This document shows positions 1 to 8,594 of a DNA stretch of 64,000 nt, piece after piece. The stretch spans positions 4,496,501 to 4,560,500 of the forward strand of contig NZ_CP160680.1 in the NCBI RefSeq assembly GCF_040784935.1. Direction: 5' to 3'. The position numbers and the translations under genes were made by a program. Positions within the stretch are counted from its first letter, which is position 1; each line of letters starts with the position of its first letter. The stretch is from Lewinella sp. LCG006. GTDB lineage: Bacteria > Bacteroidota > Bacteroidia > Chitinophagales > Saprospiraceae. The notes under the pieces are model-generated. The model searched no databases, was not told the origin of the DNA, and saw only the letters and a program-made list of their open reading frames with translations.

Positions 1-1
1 T

Positions 2-787
2 TCAGTAGGTACTTACAGTACTTCTCTACAACCGGAAAACGTGAAGATCTACGCAGGTGGTACATTACTGCCAGTAGGTCAAGGAGGTATCGCAGAGTAC
101 TCGATCACGGGTAGCGGTGCTGGTCAAAAGACCATTCCTCTTCGCGTAGAAGTGGTTAACCCACTGACAGGTGAGATATCAAAAGGAGAAAGCGAGTTTG
201 TCTACGAAGTAGGTTCACGCTCCGTAGCCGTAGCGGCAACCAAGATGAACGTATTCTACATTGGTGTTGATAACCCGATCACGATCTCTGCTTCTGGTGT
301 GAGCTCAAACGATGTACGGGTAAGTGTTTCTGGCCCAATTACGATCAGTGGTAGCGGTAGCAACCGTACGATCAATGCGAGTGCTCCTGGTGCCGCAAAG
401 GTTAGCGTATCTGCCAATGGTACCAGCTTGGGTAGCTTCGACTTCCGTGTCAAGCGTATCCCTAACCCGGAAGCACGCCTTTCTGGTAAGAACGGTGGTG
501 GTATGGGATCTGGTGAATTCAAAGCACAAGGTGGTGTAGGTGCCTTCCTTGATGATTTTGACTTCGATGCGGTATGTCAGGTAGCTGGATTCGAACTGGT
601 ATACGTACCAAAGCGTCAGGATGCTATTCCTGTGCAAAACCCGGGAGCTCGCTATACCGATGCTGCTCGTCGGGTAGTCAACCAGGCTAAGCCAGGTGAT
701 ATCTACTACTTTGAGAATGTACGGGCCAAGTGTCCGGGCGATACTGCAACACGTAAGATCAACAGTATGGTCTTCACGATTCAGTAA
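2..787 (+). CDS. gldM: Gliding motility / type IX secretion protein GldM, C-terminal part (5' end outside window)
   Basis: The frame is open from base 2 with no start in the window, so this is the last ~261 residues of a protein that is usually ~510 aa. GldM is an inner-membrane protein whose periplasmic part is a row of beta-sandwich domains. With GldL it forms the motor of the type IX secretion system and contacts the GldK/GldN ring at the outer membrane. What is visible is Gly/Ser/Thr-rich, beta-type sequence (VYEVGSRSVAVAATKMNVFY, then an Ig-like stretch rich in SVSG and ISGSG), consistent with the two C-terminal domains. The next gene on the same strand is gldN, the expected order in gldKLMN. 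Family assignment is from sequence feel plus synteny. No signal or membrane segment can be checked because the N-terminus is missing. Confidence 0.9.
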   Translation, partial: SVGTYSTSLQPENVKIYAGGTLLPVGQGGIAEYSITGSGAGQKTIPLRVEVVNPLTGEISKGESEFVYEVGSRSVAVAATKMNVFYIGVDNPITISASGVSSNDVRVSVSGPITISGSGSNRTINASAPGAAKVSVSANGTSLGSFDFRVKRIPNPEARLSGKNGGGMGSGEFKAQGGVGAFLDDFDFDAVCQVAGFELVYVPKRQDAIPVQNPGARYTDAARRVVNQAKPGDIYYFENVRAKCPGDTATRKINSMVFTIQ

Positions 788-889
788 TATTTGCACCTTG
801 AGGGGGAGATTTGTTAAAAGTTTCCCCCTCAACTATGTTAAAGGCAATAGCGGGTTTGGTTAATCCGTTAAATAAGCGCAATTTAGCGA

Positions 890-956
890 TCCGACAGAAG
901 TGAGTACCATTCCTGTCGGAAATCTGTTTTAAAAAAGGAAGGGTTAGGTTCCTTCC
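890..956 (+). other. Two tandem hairpins between gldM and gldN
   Basis: Two inverted repeats lie in the 211-bp gap. The first has arms TCCGACAG (890-897) and CTGTCGGA (913-920), followed by AATCTGTTTT. The second has arms GGAAGG (937-942) and CCTTCC (951-956). The first resembles a weak intrinsic terminator or attenuator, but its T-run is short. They could set the gldM/gldN ratio or protect mRNA ends. This is seen in sequence; the function is inferred. Confidence 0.4.
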
Positions 957-998
957 ACAAGTGTATAAATACAATCAACTCGGTAAAAATTTACTTCC

Positions 999-1868
999 AT
1001 GAAGATCGCTCTGAAGCTCCTGGGCTTAATGCTGTTTTTCTGTGTCGGCCAGCTGGTGGCACAAGTGCCGGATAACGTAATTATGACGGAATCTGGCAAT
1101 AGTCAGGTCGTTGAGCAAGACCCGCCAACGGATGACATCACTGATAAGCGTACCATCGAGACGGTACGTATTCTTCCTTACGATCCAGTTCGTGAAGCGG
1201 ATATTTTTTGGGAAAAGCGTATCTGGCGGGTAATTGATATCCGCGAAAAGATGAACCTTCCTTTTGCTTATCCAGAACGTCCTTTCTTTTCTATCTTGCA
1301 GGAAGCTGCTGAAAACGAAGAAATCAACGTTTATAGCAATGAAGACGATAAGTTTACCCACCGGTTAAGCCCTGAGGAGATTGCCTCAATGGGAGCATCG
1401 GTAGATACGGTAACTACTTTTGACCCGGTTACGTACGAAGAAAAAATTCAAATCGTTCGCAACGAACTAAACCCCGAAGATATCAAGCGTTACCGCTTGA
1501 AAGAGGTATGGTTCTTTGACGAAGAAACGTCTCGTATGCAAGTTCGTATTCTCGGTATCGCACCTTTATTGGATGTGAAGGACGAGAATGGCAACTTCAA
1601 GTATGAGCAGGTGATGTTCTGGGTATACTACCCTGAGGCTCGCCAGATTTTAGCTCGTGAGAAAGTATTCACCACCGGCAACGACGCTGCCCCGATTACG
1701 TGGGAGTCGCTGATGGAAATGCGTTTCTTCTCCAGCTATATCTATAAAGAATCTAACGTTCACAATCGTCGTCTACAGGATTACGTTCAAGGCGTAGACC
1801 TTCTTCTGGAAGCTGATAAGATCAAGCAAACGATCTTCAACTTCGAGCACGATCTTTGGGAATACTAA
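999..1868 (+). CDS. gldN: Gliding motility / type IX secretion protein GldN
   Basis: A 289-aa protein with a signal peptide (MKIALKLLGLMLFFCVGQLVAQ). GldN is the periplasmic partner of the lipoprotein GldK in the outer-membrane-associated ring of the type IX secretion system, and it docks with GldM. Diagnostic stretches are the conserved region around DIFWEKRIWRVIDIREKMNL (about residues 68-87), the central LKEVWFFDEE block (~166) and YYPEARQ (~211). The length fits the family. It follows gldM by 211 bp, with two small hairpins between, and a strong intrinsic terminator lies 26 bp after the stop, so this looks like the last gene of the gldKLMN operon. The ATG at 999 sits directly before a normal signal peptide, and no better upstream start exists. 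Confidence 0.93.
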   Translation: MKIALKLLGLMLFFCVGQLVAQVPDNVIMTESGNSQVVEQDPPTDDITDKRTIETVRILPYDPVREADIFWEKRIWRVIDIREKMNLPFAYPERPFFSILQEAAENEEINVYSNEDDKFTHRLSPEEIASMGASVDTVTTFDPVTYEEKIQIVRNELNPEDIKRYRLKEVWFFDEETSRMQVRILGIAPLLDVKDENGNFKYEQVMFWVYYPEARQILAREKVFTTGNDAAPITWESLMEMRFFSSYIYKESNVHNRRLQDYVQGVDLLLEADKIKQTIFNFEHDLWEY

Positions 1869-1893
1869 AATAAGCTTTCGCTTATTTATTGTC

Positions 1894-1930
1894 AAAAACC
1901 CCTCTTCTCTCGCTGAGAAGAGGGGTTTTT
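1894..1930 (+). terminator. Intrinsic terminator after gldN
   Basis: A perfect 16-bp stem (AAAAACCCCTCTTCTC pairing with GAGAAGAGGGGTTTTT) around the 5-nt loop TCGCT. It is A-rich on one side and T-rich on the other, so it could stop transcripts from both directions. The next gene on the minus strand (glycerophosphodiesterase) ends 147 bp further on. Confidence 0.9.
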
Positions 1931-2076
1931 GATTTGATCTTCTATCCGTCACGGCGTAGGCCAAGCCAACGCCGAATGAGGGGCTATTTCGCAACTTTTC
2001 GTGCTGTTCCTGAGATGAGTTGGCTATCAATGTATTGCTTTCCTTTGAGGAACAAAATCCCTCTACCCCAACCCCT

Positions 2077-2979
2077 CTACGGGATCAGGTTGGGGTAATC
2101 AGTAATGATGCCGTCTACACCCATCTCTAGGAGTCGCTCCATTTCTTTAGGATCATTTACGGTCCAGGGAATCAGTTGAATGTTTTGTTGGTGGAGACTT
2201 TGAGTGAGCTCTGGCGTACACAGGAGATAATAGGGGCTATAGATTTCGGGCAAAAAGCCGAGGCTCGCCAGATTTTGTTCCAAGGTGTTTTGGTTGGCCA
2301 CCAGGTAGGCCAGTGTTTGGGTGGGAGCTTGTTGCCTTACGGCCTGTAGGCTGCGTACATCAAAAGATTGAATAGTGGTACGCTGGGCGATGCCTAATCT
2401 TTGCAGTTCTTTTAGCAAAAGACGGGCAAATTCTTCGGGATGCGGAGTGTGCCGTTCATCCCATTCCGGGAGGCTTTTTATTTCGATATTATAGAAGGGG
2501 AGGGGGCGTTTTAGATCAAGGGCCACTTGCTCAGCCATTTCTACCATTGCCGCGAGAGTGGGCTTTCTGGTAGGGCGTGGCTGTTGCGCTGGAAAATTAG
2601 TATTTCCTCGCTGGCCGCAATCAAAGGTTTGAACCTCGGCTAAGGTCATTTGGTGGATGAGGAGGGATTGCTCTTCTTCTTCGGTTACTGGGCGGCCATC
2701 GGGATGTGTACAAATGAGTGCTGCCATCCAGGGTTCGTGAGAGATGACCAGTTGTAGGTCTTTGGTTACGGCCAGATCAAGTTCCAGGGTCCTGATCGCT
2801 GGGTAGGTCAATGCATGGGCAAAGGCCGGAAGGGTGTTTTCTGGCAGCAGGCCCCTTGCGCCCCGGTGACCTTGCCAGTCAAAGGCAGTGGTTTTCATAT
2901 CAGAAGGTTGATGTAATATTTGAGTGGCTTTACTACACGATGTAATCGTAATAAGCAGCAAAATAAGGATTCGATACAT
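2077..2979 (-). CDS. Glycerophosphodiester phosphodiesterase family lipoprotein
   Basis: A 300-aa GDPD-family TIM-barrel protein that would hydrolyse glycerophosphodiesters (deacylated phospholipids) to glycerol-3-phosphate and an alcohol. The start MYRILILLLITITSC gives a short lipoprotein signal with a lipobox ending at Cys. A start four codons upstream (MQIS) is possible. The signature HRGARGLLPENTLPAF (about residues 39-54) carries the first catalytic His and the Glu of the metal site. ELDLAVTKD and HEP (~90-105) supply further acidic/His ligands, and the C-terminal WTVND and GVDGIITDYP are typical barrel-end motifs. It is transcribed divergently from the acyltransferase at 3065. Predicted location is periplasmic or membrane-anchored, likely in phospholipid turnover. 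Confidence 0.9.
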   Translation of the reverse strand: MYRILILLLITITSCSKATQILHQPSDMKTTAFDWQGHRGARGLLPENTLPAFAHALTYPAIRTLELDLAVTKDLQLVISHEPWMAALICTHPDGRPVTEEEEQSLLIHQMTLAEVQTFDCGQRGNTNFPAQQPRPTRKPTLAAMVEMAEQVALDLKRPLPFYNIEIKSLPEWDERHTPHPEEFARLLLKELQRLGIAQRTTIQSFDVRSLQAVRQQAPTQTLAYLVANQNTLEQNLASLGFLPEIYSPYYLLCTPELTQSLHQQNIQLIPWTVNDPKEMERLLEMGVDGIITDYPNLIP

Positions 2980-2997
2980 AGAGATTTGCAATTTAGG

Positions 2998-3005
2998 TAC
3001 CTTTG
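2998..3005 (+). promoter_or_regulatory. Bacteroidota -7 element TACCTTTG upstream of the acyltransferase
   Basis: An exact match to the TAnnTTTG -7 consensus, 60 bp before the ATG at 3065. No clear -33 TTG was found at the ideal spacing. A transcript from here would begin after any longer in-frame start, which supports the ATG at 3065. Confidence 0.45.
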
Positions 3006-3064
3006 TGAAATTAATGACCCTTGGTGAAAATAGGGGCGTTTATTATATTAACGATAGATTAAGA

Positions 3065-3931
3065 ATGAGCAGAATTCTTTACTACCTCTTCCTAAAGCCC
3101 TTGTCAATGCTGCCTTTGTCGGTATTGTATGTTTTTTCGACTGGTTTGTTTTATGTCCTCTACTACGGTGCCGGGTACCGGAAGAAGGTAGTAATGGGCA
3201 ATCTGAGACGTTCTTTTCCAGATAAATCGGAGCAGGAGATCAAGCAGATAGCCAGCAATTTTTATCGCCATTTGTGCGATCTCATTTTTGAAAGCGTGAG
3301 GATGTTCAGTATGGGAGAGGAAGAAATACGCAGGCGAGCAATTGTTACAAATCCTGAGTTTGTGAAAGAGCTGGAAGCCTATGATAAAGGAATCGTGGTC
3401 ATTGCTGGCCACTACAACAGTTGGGAAATGATGGGGACGGCCTTTCCTATGTTTAGTAAGTTACCAGTGGTGGCCTTGTATTCTCCCATTAAAGATCCTT
3501 TTTTTAGCAAAGTATTGTCAGACTCTCGCGGAAAGTACGGGCTGGAATTGGTGCCTAAGCACGAAGCCAAGGCCATGTTTAAAGAATGGAATGGCCGTCC
3601 GGCGATTTATTTGTTCGGAGGTGACCAATCACCTACGAGTAGCAAGAAAAGTTTCTGGATGGAATTTTTAAACCAAGATACCGCGGTCGCTTTCGGCACC
3701 GAAAAATTCGCCAAAGAGTACGACTGCCTCGTCGTTTTCGGTGATATACAGAAAGTAAAACGAGGCTACTATACGATGACTTTCTCGCTGATCTCTGACA
3801 AACCACTTGAGGAGGAACACGGAGCCATCACCATCAAGCATACCCGCAAGTTGGAAGAAGTCATCCGCGCTGCACCACAGTATTGGTTGTGGACACATAA
3901 GCGGTGGAAGCGGAAGCGGGAGGATGGGTAG
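3065..3931 (+). CDS. LpxL/HtrB-family lysophospholipid (lipid A) acyltransferase
   Basis: A 288-aa inner-membrane protein of the LpxL/HtrB family, which transfers an acyl chain onto a lipid A precursor or another lysophospholipid-like acceptor. The N-terminus (MSRILYYLFLKPLSMLPLSVLYVFSTGLFYVLYY) is a membrane anchor. GHYNSWEMMG (~116-125) is the HX4D/E-type acyltransferase motif, here H-Y-N-S-W-E. GGDQSP (~187) is the second conserved block, and WLWTHKRWK near the C-terminus is the usual ending. An upstream in-frame start exists at 2924 but would add 47 unrelated residues overlapping the divergent gene, so ATG 3065 is preferred. The exact acceptor cannot be told from sequence. Confidence 0.9.
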   Translation: MSRILYYLFLKPLSMLPLSVLYVFSTGLFYVLYYGAGYRKKVVMGNLRRSFPDKSEQEIKQIASNFYRHLCDLIFESVRMFSMGEEEIRRRAIVTNPEFVKELEAYDKGIVVIAGHYNSWEMMGTAFPMFSKLPVVALYSPIKDPFFSKVLSDSRGKYGLELVPKHEAKAMFKEWNGRPAIYLFGGDQSPTSSKKSFWMEFLNQDTAVAFGTEKFAKEYDCLVVFGDIQKVKRGYYTMTFSLISDKPLEEEHGAITIKHTRKLEEVIRAAPQYWLWTHKRWKRKREDG

Positions 3932-4028
3932 TATTTTATCCGAGCTGTTTTGCTTGTCTTATTATTTGTATTAAATTACGTCATTATTTCAAACAGCGCT
4001 CTCTGTTCAGCGCACAAAACACCTTAAT

Positions 4029-4325
4029 ATGATCATTTGGAAAGGTCTAGGCTTTCTGGCTATTTTGATTCCCGTCGTTATTGTTATTCTTCTGCAAATT
4101 ATTTTTGGTGATGATCCCATTTACGCAAGTATAGGGTACCTACTAGGAGCTGTCCCGGTCTGGTTTTTGGGAAAGCGGCTAAACGCAGATGTTGGAAAGG
4201 TCGTAGCAGATCCCCAAACGGGACAGCAAATGACAACAAAAGCCGAACATACCTTATTCTGGATTCGAATGGAATACGCAGCTGTTATTCCAGTAATTAT
4301 TGGAATCGTAGCTTTTTTTGCCTAA
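4029..4325 (+). CDS. Small two- to three-helix membrane protein of unknown function
   Basis: A 98-aa protein not recognised as a named family. It has hydrophobic segments at about residues 5-26 and 32-49 and again at 80-98, separated by a polar loop (LNADVGKVVADPQTGQQM). It stands alone on the plus strand between the acyltransferase and a bidirectional terminator. The translated composition is typical of a real small inner-membrane protein. No function is proposed. Confidence 0.65.
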   Translation: MIIWKGLGFLAILIPVVIVILLQIIFGDDPIYASIGYLLGAVPVWFLGKRLNADVGKVVADPQTGQQMTTKAEHTLFWIRMEYAAVIPVIIGIVAFFA

Positions 4326-4373
4326 TTATTCTTCGTACTAACGTAGCTACTACACTACGATCTTAAAAGAAAT

Positions 4374-4402
4374 ATCCCCGTTCAAACCAATTGAGCGGGG
4401 AT
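4374..4402. terminator. Bidirectional intrinsic terminator between convergent genes
   Basis: A 12-bp stem (ATCCCCGTTCAA with TTGAGCGGGGAT, one G-T wobble) with A-rich sequence on the left and ATTTATTTTTT on the right. It separates the plus-strand gene ending at 4325 from the minus-strand gene ending at 4438. Confidence 0.8.
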
Positions 4403-4437
4403 TTATTTTTTAAAGAACGTAGGAAAAACGTTGACGA

Positions 4438-4902
4438 CTACTCCACCAAACTATCATACACCACCACCTTGGTCCACTTGTCCTTGTGATCCTCTACGAA
4501 CTTTAGATGGATAGGGTCGATTTGGTAGGCATCTTGAGCAGCAACATCGGCAAAATGTACAAGAAGCGCAATGCTATAGCTGTTGTCTACAACCCCACGG
4601 GCTTCGGTGGGGGCTACGGGCCCGATGTACATGTTTTTTACGGAGCTTACTGCTCGGAGTGATGCTACACCAGCTCGGAAAGCCGCCCGATCAGCCTCAG
4701 AAAGATCTTCCTTGAGCCAGAAAAAAACGCTGTGGATGAGGCCCGGTTGTTCTTCAGCAGCATCGGCAAGTTGGACAATTTTAGCCTGGGCAGCGGCGAG
4801 TTCTGCCTGTAAGTCAGCTTGCGCCGCTTCTTGAGCGGTTGTATCGACTTGAGAGCAGGATTGGAAAATCATTAAGATCAGTAGAAAGGGTAGAAATTTC
4901 AT
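4438..4902 (-). CDS. Lipoprotein with Dabb (stress-responsive A/B barrel) domain
   Basis: 154 aa. The N-terminus MKFLPFLLILMIFQSC is a lipoprotein signal with the lipid-attachment Cys at 16. An Ala/Gln-rich helix (~20-50) follows as a spacer. From ~52 to the end the sequence is a Dabb domain: IHSVFFWLKEDLSEADRAAF, then VKNMYIGPV, then YSIALLVHF, and a final HLKFVEDHKDKW. Dabb domains form small alpha/beta-barrel dimers. The substrate or role is not known for most members. The ATG at 4902 gives a complete signal peptide, so the start is secure. Confidence 0.8.
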   Translation of the reverse strand: MKFLPFLLILMIFQSCSQVDTTAQEAAQADLQAELAAAQAKIVQLADAAEEQPGLIHSVFFWLKEDLSEADRAAFRAGVASLRAVSSVKNMYIGPVAPTEARGVVDNSYSIALLVHFADVAAQDAYQIDPIHLKFVEDHKDKWTKVVVYDSLVE

Positions 4903-4983
4903 GATTTGTGTTTTTTTACAGATACATGAAAGGTAGGGGTTCCCGCAAAATAAGTAGTCATCAAGAAGCGAATTATTTCAGTT

Positions 4984-5844
4984 TTATCGCTCGTAGGCGA
5001 CCCCCAGCGAAAAGGTTGCTCCATGATAACTGTTGCGCTGGTCAATAAGCAGTCCGGAATTACTGGCATAGGAAGCCACTAAGCGCCAGACATCATTCAA
5101 TTTATACATACCCGTCAGGCCTGCATACGTAAAGGTGGTACCTTCTCCGTAAAGAAATGACCCAACGCTGCGAGGAGTATCGGTAAAATCATCCTGCACT
5201 TTTATTTTACCAATCAGGTAGAGTCGATCAAAGAAAAGATGTCCTATCTCTATGCCTGCCTGCCATTGATGACTATAGCCTTGCGTTCGAAAGTTGGTGG
5301 TGGCGTAGATGCTTCCGAAGGTTTTGCCGTTGTTTGAAGATTGGGAAAAGACCAGGGTAGACCAGACGTTAAATTCTCCATCGGAAGTGGGGAGGTTGAT
5401 TTGCTCAATGATGCCAATTTCATTGGGTGCTTTGGCGCTTGCGAAGTTGATGCCGTCATTGGTGGGGACATCTAGCTCCAGCTGAAAAGCCAAAGGAACA
5501 GCTTTCAATAATTGGTATTTCCCACCTAGCCGAATGCTGCCAATGCCCACTACGGTCTCTGTAGTATTGAAACTATTGAGTTGTAAAAACGGGAGGTTGA
5601 GAAGGGCAGTCAACCGATCACTTATACCATATTCGCCGTAAAGGGATAAGTGATGCGTACGAAAGGTACTTCCCTGATCAAAAAGTTGTCCGGAGGTATT
5701 GTAGTATTCGTTAGAGCTAAAGGTAGCAGCACTGGCTTGTAGGTAGACGCCTTGCTTAGTTCGGGTCCAGCCGTTTTGCGCTTGAGCGCTAAAACTTAAG
5801 GCAAGACCAATTGATAGGAAAAGAAAAAGACAGTAATACTTCAT
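4984..5844 (-). CDS. Outer-membrane beta-barrel protein (transporter-like)
   Basis: A 286-aa exported protein with signal peptide MKYYCLFLFLSIGLALSFSAQAQ, then alternating amphipathic strands and tight turns typical of a small outer-membrane barrel (for example LSLYGEYGISDRLTALLNLP, IGSIRLGGKYQLL, and a last strand ATFSLGVAYER ending near the C-terminus). It resembles the broad group of MetA-pathway/phenol-degradation-like barrel proteins often labelled transporter, but no substrate can be named. It is the middle of three minus-strand envelope genes (4438, 4984, 5909). Confidence 0.7.
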   Translation of the reverse strand: MKYYCLFLFLSIGLALSFSAQAQNGWTRTKQGVYLQASAATFSSNEYYNTSGQLFDQGSTFRTHHLSLYGEYGISDRLTALLNLPFLQLNSFNTTETVVGIGSIRLGGKYQLLKAVPLAFQLELDVPTNDGINFASAKAPNEIGIIEQINLPTSDGEFNVWSTLVFSQSSNNGKTFGSIYATTNFRTQGYSHQWQAGIEIGHLFFDRLYLIGKIKVQDDFTDTPRSVGSFLYGEGTTFTYAGLTGMYKLNDVWRLVASYASNSGLLIDQRNSYHGATFSLGVAYER

Positions 5845-5908
5845 GACGAAAGTATTTATTAACAGAAAGCCAACTGGACAAAATCATCCAGTTGGCCGGA
5901 GAGATAAG

Positions 5909-6364
5909 TTACTGAAGAGGAGCGTTCCCAAAAGGAATACTCGCCGTATTACACCATAGAATCACGTGGGTGAAATTACTAGGGATGGCTTGGCCGAGCT
6001 TGAAGAATTGCTCTCCATTCGACTGGACGGCGCCGATCAGAAGCAAATCTGGATTTCCGTTACCGGGATCAGGCGTAAAAGTAGCAGAAGTAGAAAAGTA
6101 AACAGCCACGGTTCCGGTAGCCAACTCCGTTGTGAAATCACTGCCGAAACGGAGGAAATTCGTGTTTTCTGAATCAGTTACCAGTTCAGCAGTTCCTGTC
6201 GTAGGGGTATTGGATTCAGCGGTGAAGGTCCCGGTTCGCTGGATGGTTAACGCACCATTAGGCTGGGAAGAATCAATGGTAATCGGATCTTCATCTCCAC
6301 AGCTGGAGAAGATGAGTGTAAAGGACATGAATACCATCAGGAAGGGAATAATACCTTTTTTCAT
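5909..6364 (-). CDS. DM13-domain lipoprotein
   Basis: 151 aa. MKKGIIPFLMVFMSFTLIFSSC is a lipoprotein signal with the acceptor Cys at 22. A short polar linker is followed by a DM13-type domain: FLRFGSDFTTELATGTVAVY, LLIGAVQSNGEQFFKLG, and the characteristic ending FTHVILWCNTASIPFGNAPL with the conserved WC and FG-A-L. DM13 domains are proposed to take part in extracytoplasmic electron transfer through a conserved Cys. That role is family knowledge, not visible here. The gene lies 65 bp upstream of the barrel gene on the same strand and may be co-transcribed with it. Confidence 0.75.
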   Translation of the reverse strand: MKKGIIPFLMVFMSFTLIFSSCGDEDPITIDSSQPNGALTIQRTGTFTAESNTPTTGTAELVTDSENTNFLRFGSDFTTELATGTVAVYFSTSATFTPDPGNGNPDLLLIGAVQSNGEQFFKLGQAIPSNFTHVILWCNTASIPFGNAPLQ

Positions 6365-6510
6365 AGCGGTTTTTTGTTTGATAAAAAGTTATAATCGCAT
6401 GCTTCGCGATCAAATGATGGCACAAATATCCCCGGAGGATATCACAGAATTGTAACAAAGAAATCGCGAAAATTGAACAGCCGAGTAAACGTCTTGGTCC
6501 TGACATGAAA

Positions 6511-6553
6511 AAAGAAAGCCCCCGCTGGAAACTTTCCGACGGGGGCTTTCTTT
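6511..6553 (-). terminator. Intrinsic terminator downstream of pckA
   Basis: A 14-bp stem (AAAGAAAGCCCCCG pairing with CGGGGGCTTTCTTT) around a 15-nt centre that itself pairs in part (GGAAACTTTCC). On the minus strand it lies 31 bp after the pckA stop. Confidence 0.85.
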
Positions 6554-6583
6554 AAAGCTTATTTAAAAATTGCTTCGTGCAAA

Positions 6584-8230
6584 TTATTTCGCTACGACAA
6601 ATTTCTGGCTTACGCGTTCTTCGCCACTAGCTACTTTGGGAGCGGCGTCAATAACGGCCTGGCTGGCACCTGCCTTGTATTTTTCAAAATTAGCAATAAA
6701 GGCTTTGGCCAGTTTATTGGCTTGCTTATAAAATGCTTCGTCGTTGTTCCAGGAAGCTTTAGGGCTGAGGATTTCGCTAGGAACATTGGGGCAGAATTTG
6801 GGTTGCTGCATACCGAAAATGGTGTGAGTGCTGTATGCTACATTGTCCAGGTCTCCATTTAGCGCAGCGGTGATCATGGCACGGGTGTACTTTAGTTTCA
6901 CCCGACTTCCTACACCGTAAGGCCCATTGGCCCAACCCGTGTTGACCAACCAAACGTTTACACCGTGTTTTTGCATCTTTTCACTGAGCATATCGGCATA
7001 CTTTCCAGGGTGCAGAGGGAGGAAAGGTGCCCCAAATCCGGCAGAGAAGCTGGGAAGTGGCTCGTCAATACCTTCTTCCGTACCCGCTACTTTGGCGGTA
7101 TAACCAGAAATGAAGAAGTAAGCAGCTTGCTCTGGCGATAGTTTTGAGATCGGAGGCAGTACACCGAAGGCATCACAAGTCAGGAAGAAAATATTGGTCG
7201 GATGCCCCGCCGCTGATACCTCAAGGGCATTGTTGATGTGGTGGATGGGGTAACTTACACGGGTATTCTGGGTAATGCTGCTATCACTGTAGTCTGGCTT
7301 TCTCGTATTAGGGAAAAAGCCGATGTTTTCCAGGATCGCTCCGTGGCGAATCGCTTCGTAGATATCAGGTTCTTTTTCAGCAGTGAGGTCAATGGTTTTT
7401 GCGTAACAGCCGCCTTCAAAGTTGAAAACGCCTTCCTCTGACCAGCCGTGCTCATCGTCGCCGATAAGGTCGCGGTTGGGGTCGGCAGAAAGGGTGGTTT
7501 TACCAGTACCGGAAAGGCCAAAAAAGATAGCTACATCACCTGCTTTTCCTACATTGGCAGAGCAGTGCATGCTGAGTACATTGCGTTGCTCAGGGAGAAT
7601 GAAGTTTAGTACAGAGAAGATACCTTTCTTGATTTCGCCCGTATAGCCTGTACCGCCAACGATGACACACTTGCGGGTAAAGTTGATAATCGAGAAATTG
7701 GATTGGCGGGTACCGTCTACTTCAGGATCAGCTAGAAAGCCAGGAGCATTGATGACCGTCCACTCTGGAGTGAAAGATTGAAATTCTTCTGCTGTAGGGC
7801 GTAGGAACATATTGTATACAAACATATTGCTCCAAGGGTACTCATTGACTACCCTTACTGGAAGCCGGTATTTGGCATCCGCACAAGCAAAAGCGTCGCG
7901 AACAAAAACTTCGCGCCCCGCAAAATAATCCGTGATTTTGTCATACAACTGATCGAAACCTGCAGCCGAGAAGGGCATATTGATTTTGTTCCAATCAACG
8001 GTGTTTGCGGTAATATCATCTTTGACGATAAAGCGATCCATTGGGGAACGACCAGTAAATTTACCGGTGTTAATCGCCAAGGCACCATTGTCTGCGATGA
8101 TACCCTGTTCGCGAACAATCGTAGCTTCTTCCAGAAATTCTGGAGATTCATTCCAATAGGCTTTCCGGTAATTGCGGATGCCCAGGTCTTCGAGTTTCGC
8201 TTGTGGGTTTTTGATACCAAATTGTAGCAT
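6584..8230 (-). CDS. pckA: Phosphoenolpyruvate carboxykinase (ATP)
   Basis: A 548-aa cytosolic enzyme converting oxaloacetate plus ATP to PEP, CO2 and ADP, the first committed step of gluconeogenesis. The start MLQFGIKNPQAKLEDLGI is chosen because it matches the family N-terminus; 17 more codons upstream are open but unrelated. Signature blocks: TGKFTGRSPMDRFIV near residue 54, the P-loop GLSGTGKTTLSADPNRDLIG (~237-256), GDDEHGW for metal and ATP, and NTGWANGPYGVG near the C-terminus. A good terminator follows. The gene is divergent from a ScfR/RamB-like regulator at 8595, whose relatives elsewhere control acetate and glyoxylate genes, so local regulation is plausible. Confidence 0.97.
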   Translation of the reverse strand: MLQFGIKNPQAKLEDLGIRNYRKAYWNESPEFLEEATIVREQGIIADNGALAINTGKFTGRSPMDRFIVKDDITANTVDWNKINMPFSAAGFDQLYDKITDYFAGREVFVRDAFACADAKYRLPVRVVNEYPWSNMFVYNMFLRPTAEEFQSFTPEWTVINAPGFLADPEVDGTRQSNFSIINFTRKCVIVGGTGYTGEIKKGIFSVLNFILPEQRNVLSMHCSANVGKAGDVAIFFGLSGTGKTTLSADPNRDLIGDDEHGWSEEGVFNFEGGCYAKTIDLTAEKEPDIYEAIRHGAILENIGFFPNTRKPDYSDSSITQNTRVSYPIHHINNALEVSAAGHPTNIFFLTCDAFGVLPPISKLSPEQAAYFFISGYTAKVAGTEEGIDEPLPSFSAGFGAPFLPLHPGKYADMLSEKMQKHGVNVWLVNTGWANGPYGVGSRVKLKYTRAMITAALNGDLDNVAYSTHTIFGMQQPKFCPNVPSEILSPKASWNNDEAFYKQANKLAKAFIANFEKYKAGASQAVIDAAPKVASGEERVSQKFVVAK

Positions 8231-8379
8231 AGCTTCAGATTTTCGCACCGTCGTTGACAAGATCAATGGCAAGCTTGTCAATACTTCGAGAGTGCAGACA
8301 GTTTTTGATGGTCAATTAGTAAGTAGGGCCATTGCTGAAAATACTGCTAACGGGCTGCAAGTTATTGCTTTTTTTATTT

Positions 8380-8398
8380 TTAGAGAAATTTTCTCTAA
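8380..8398. promoter_or_regulatory. Perfect 9+9 palindrome in the pckA-regulator intergenic region (candidate operator)
   Basis: TTAGAGAAA (8380-8388), one central T, then TTTCTCTAA (8390-8398). It sits in the 364-bp divergent gap 8231-8594, which otherwise shows only AT-rich sequence and no gene. Its position between pckA and an XRE-type regulator makes it a candidate binding site for a dimeric regulator. This is inference from location and symmetry. Confidence 0.4.
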
Positions 8399-8594
8399 TT
8401 AATAAATTTTATCCAAAACAATCGTTTTCACTTGAATATTGCTGTTTGTTACTTTTTTCTCCTAACAAAAGCTAAATTAGCAGGTATTAGGCCCGGAGAG
8501 CATGATAATTGTCGCTATGAAAGGGTGATGTTTTTTTGAGAGCAGGCTTTTGTGTAGTAAACAAAGGCAACGCTGACCATAAATTACCAGCTTG

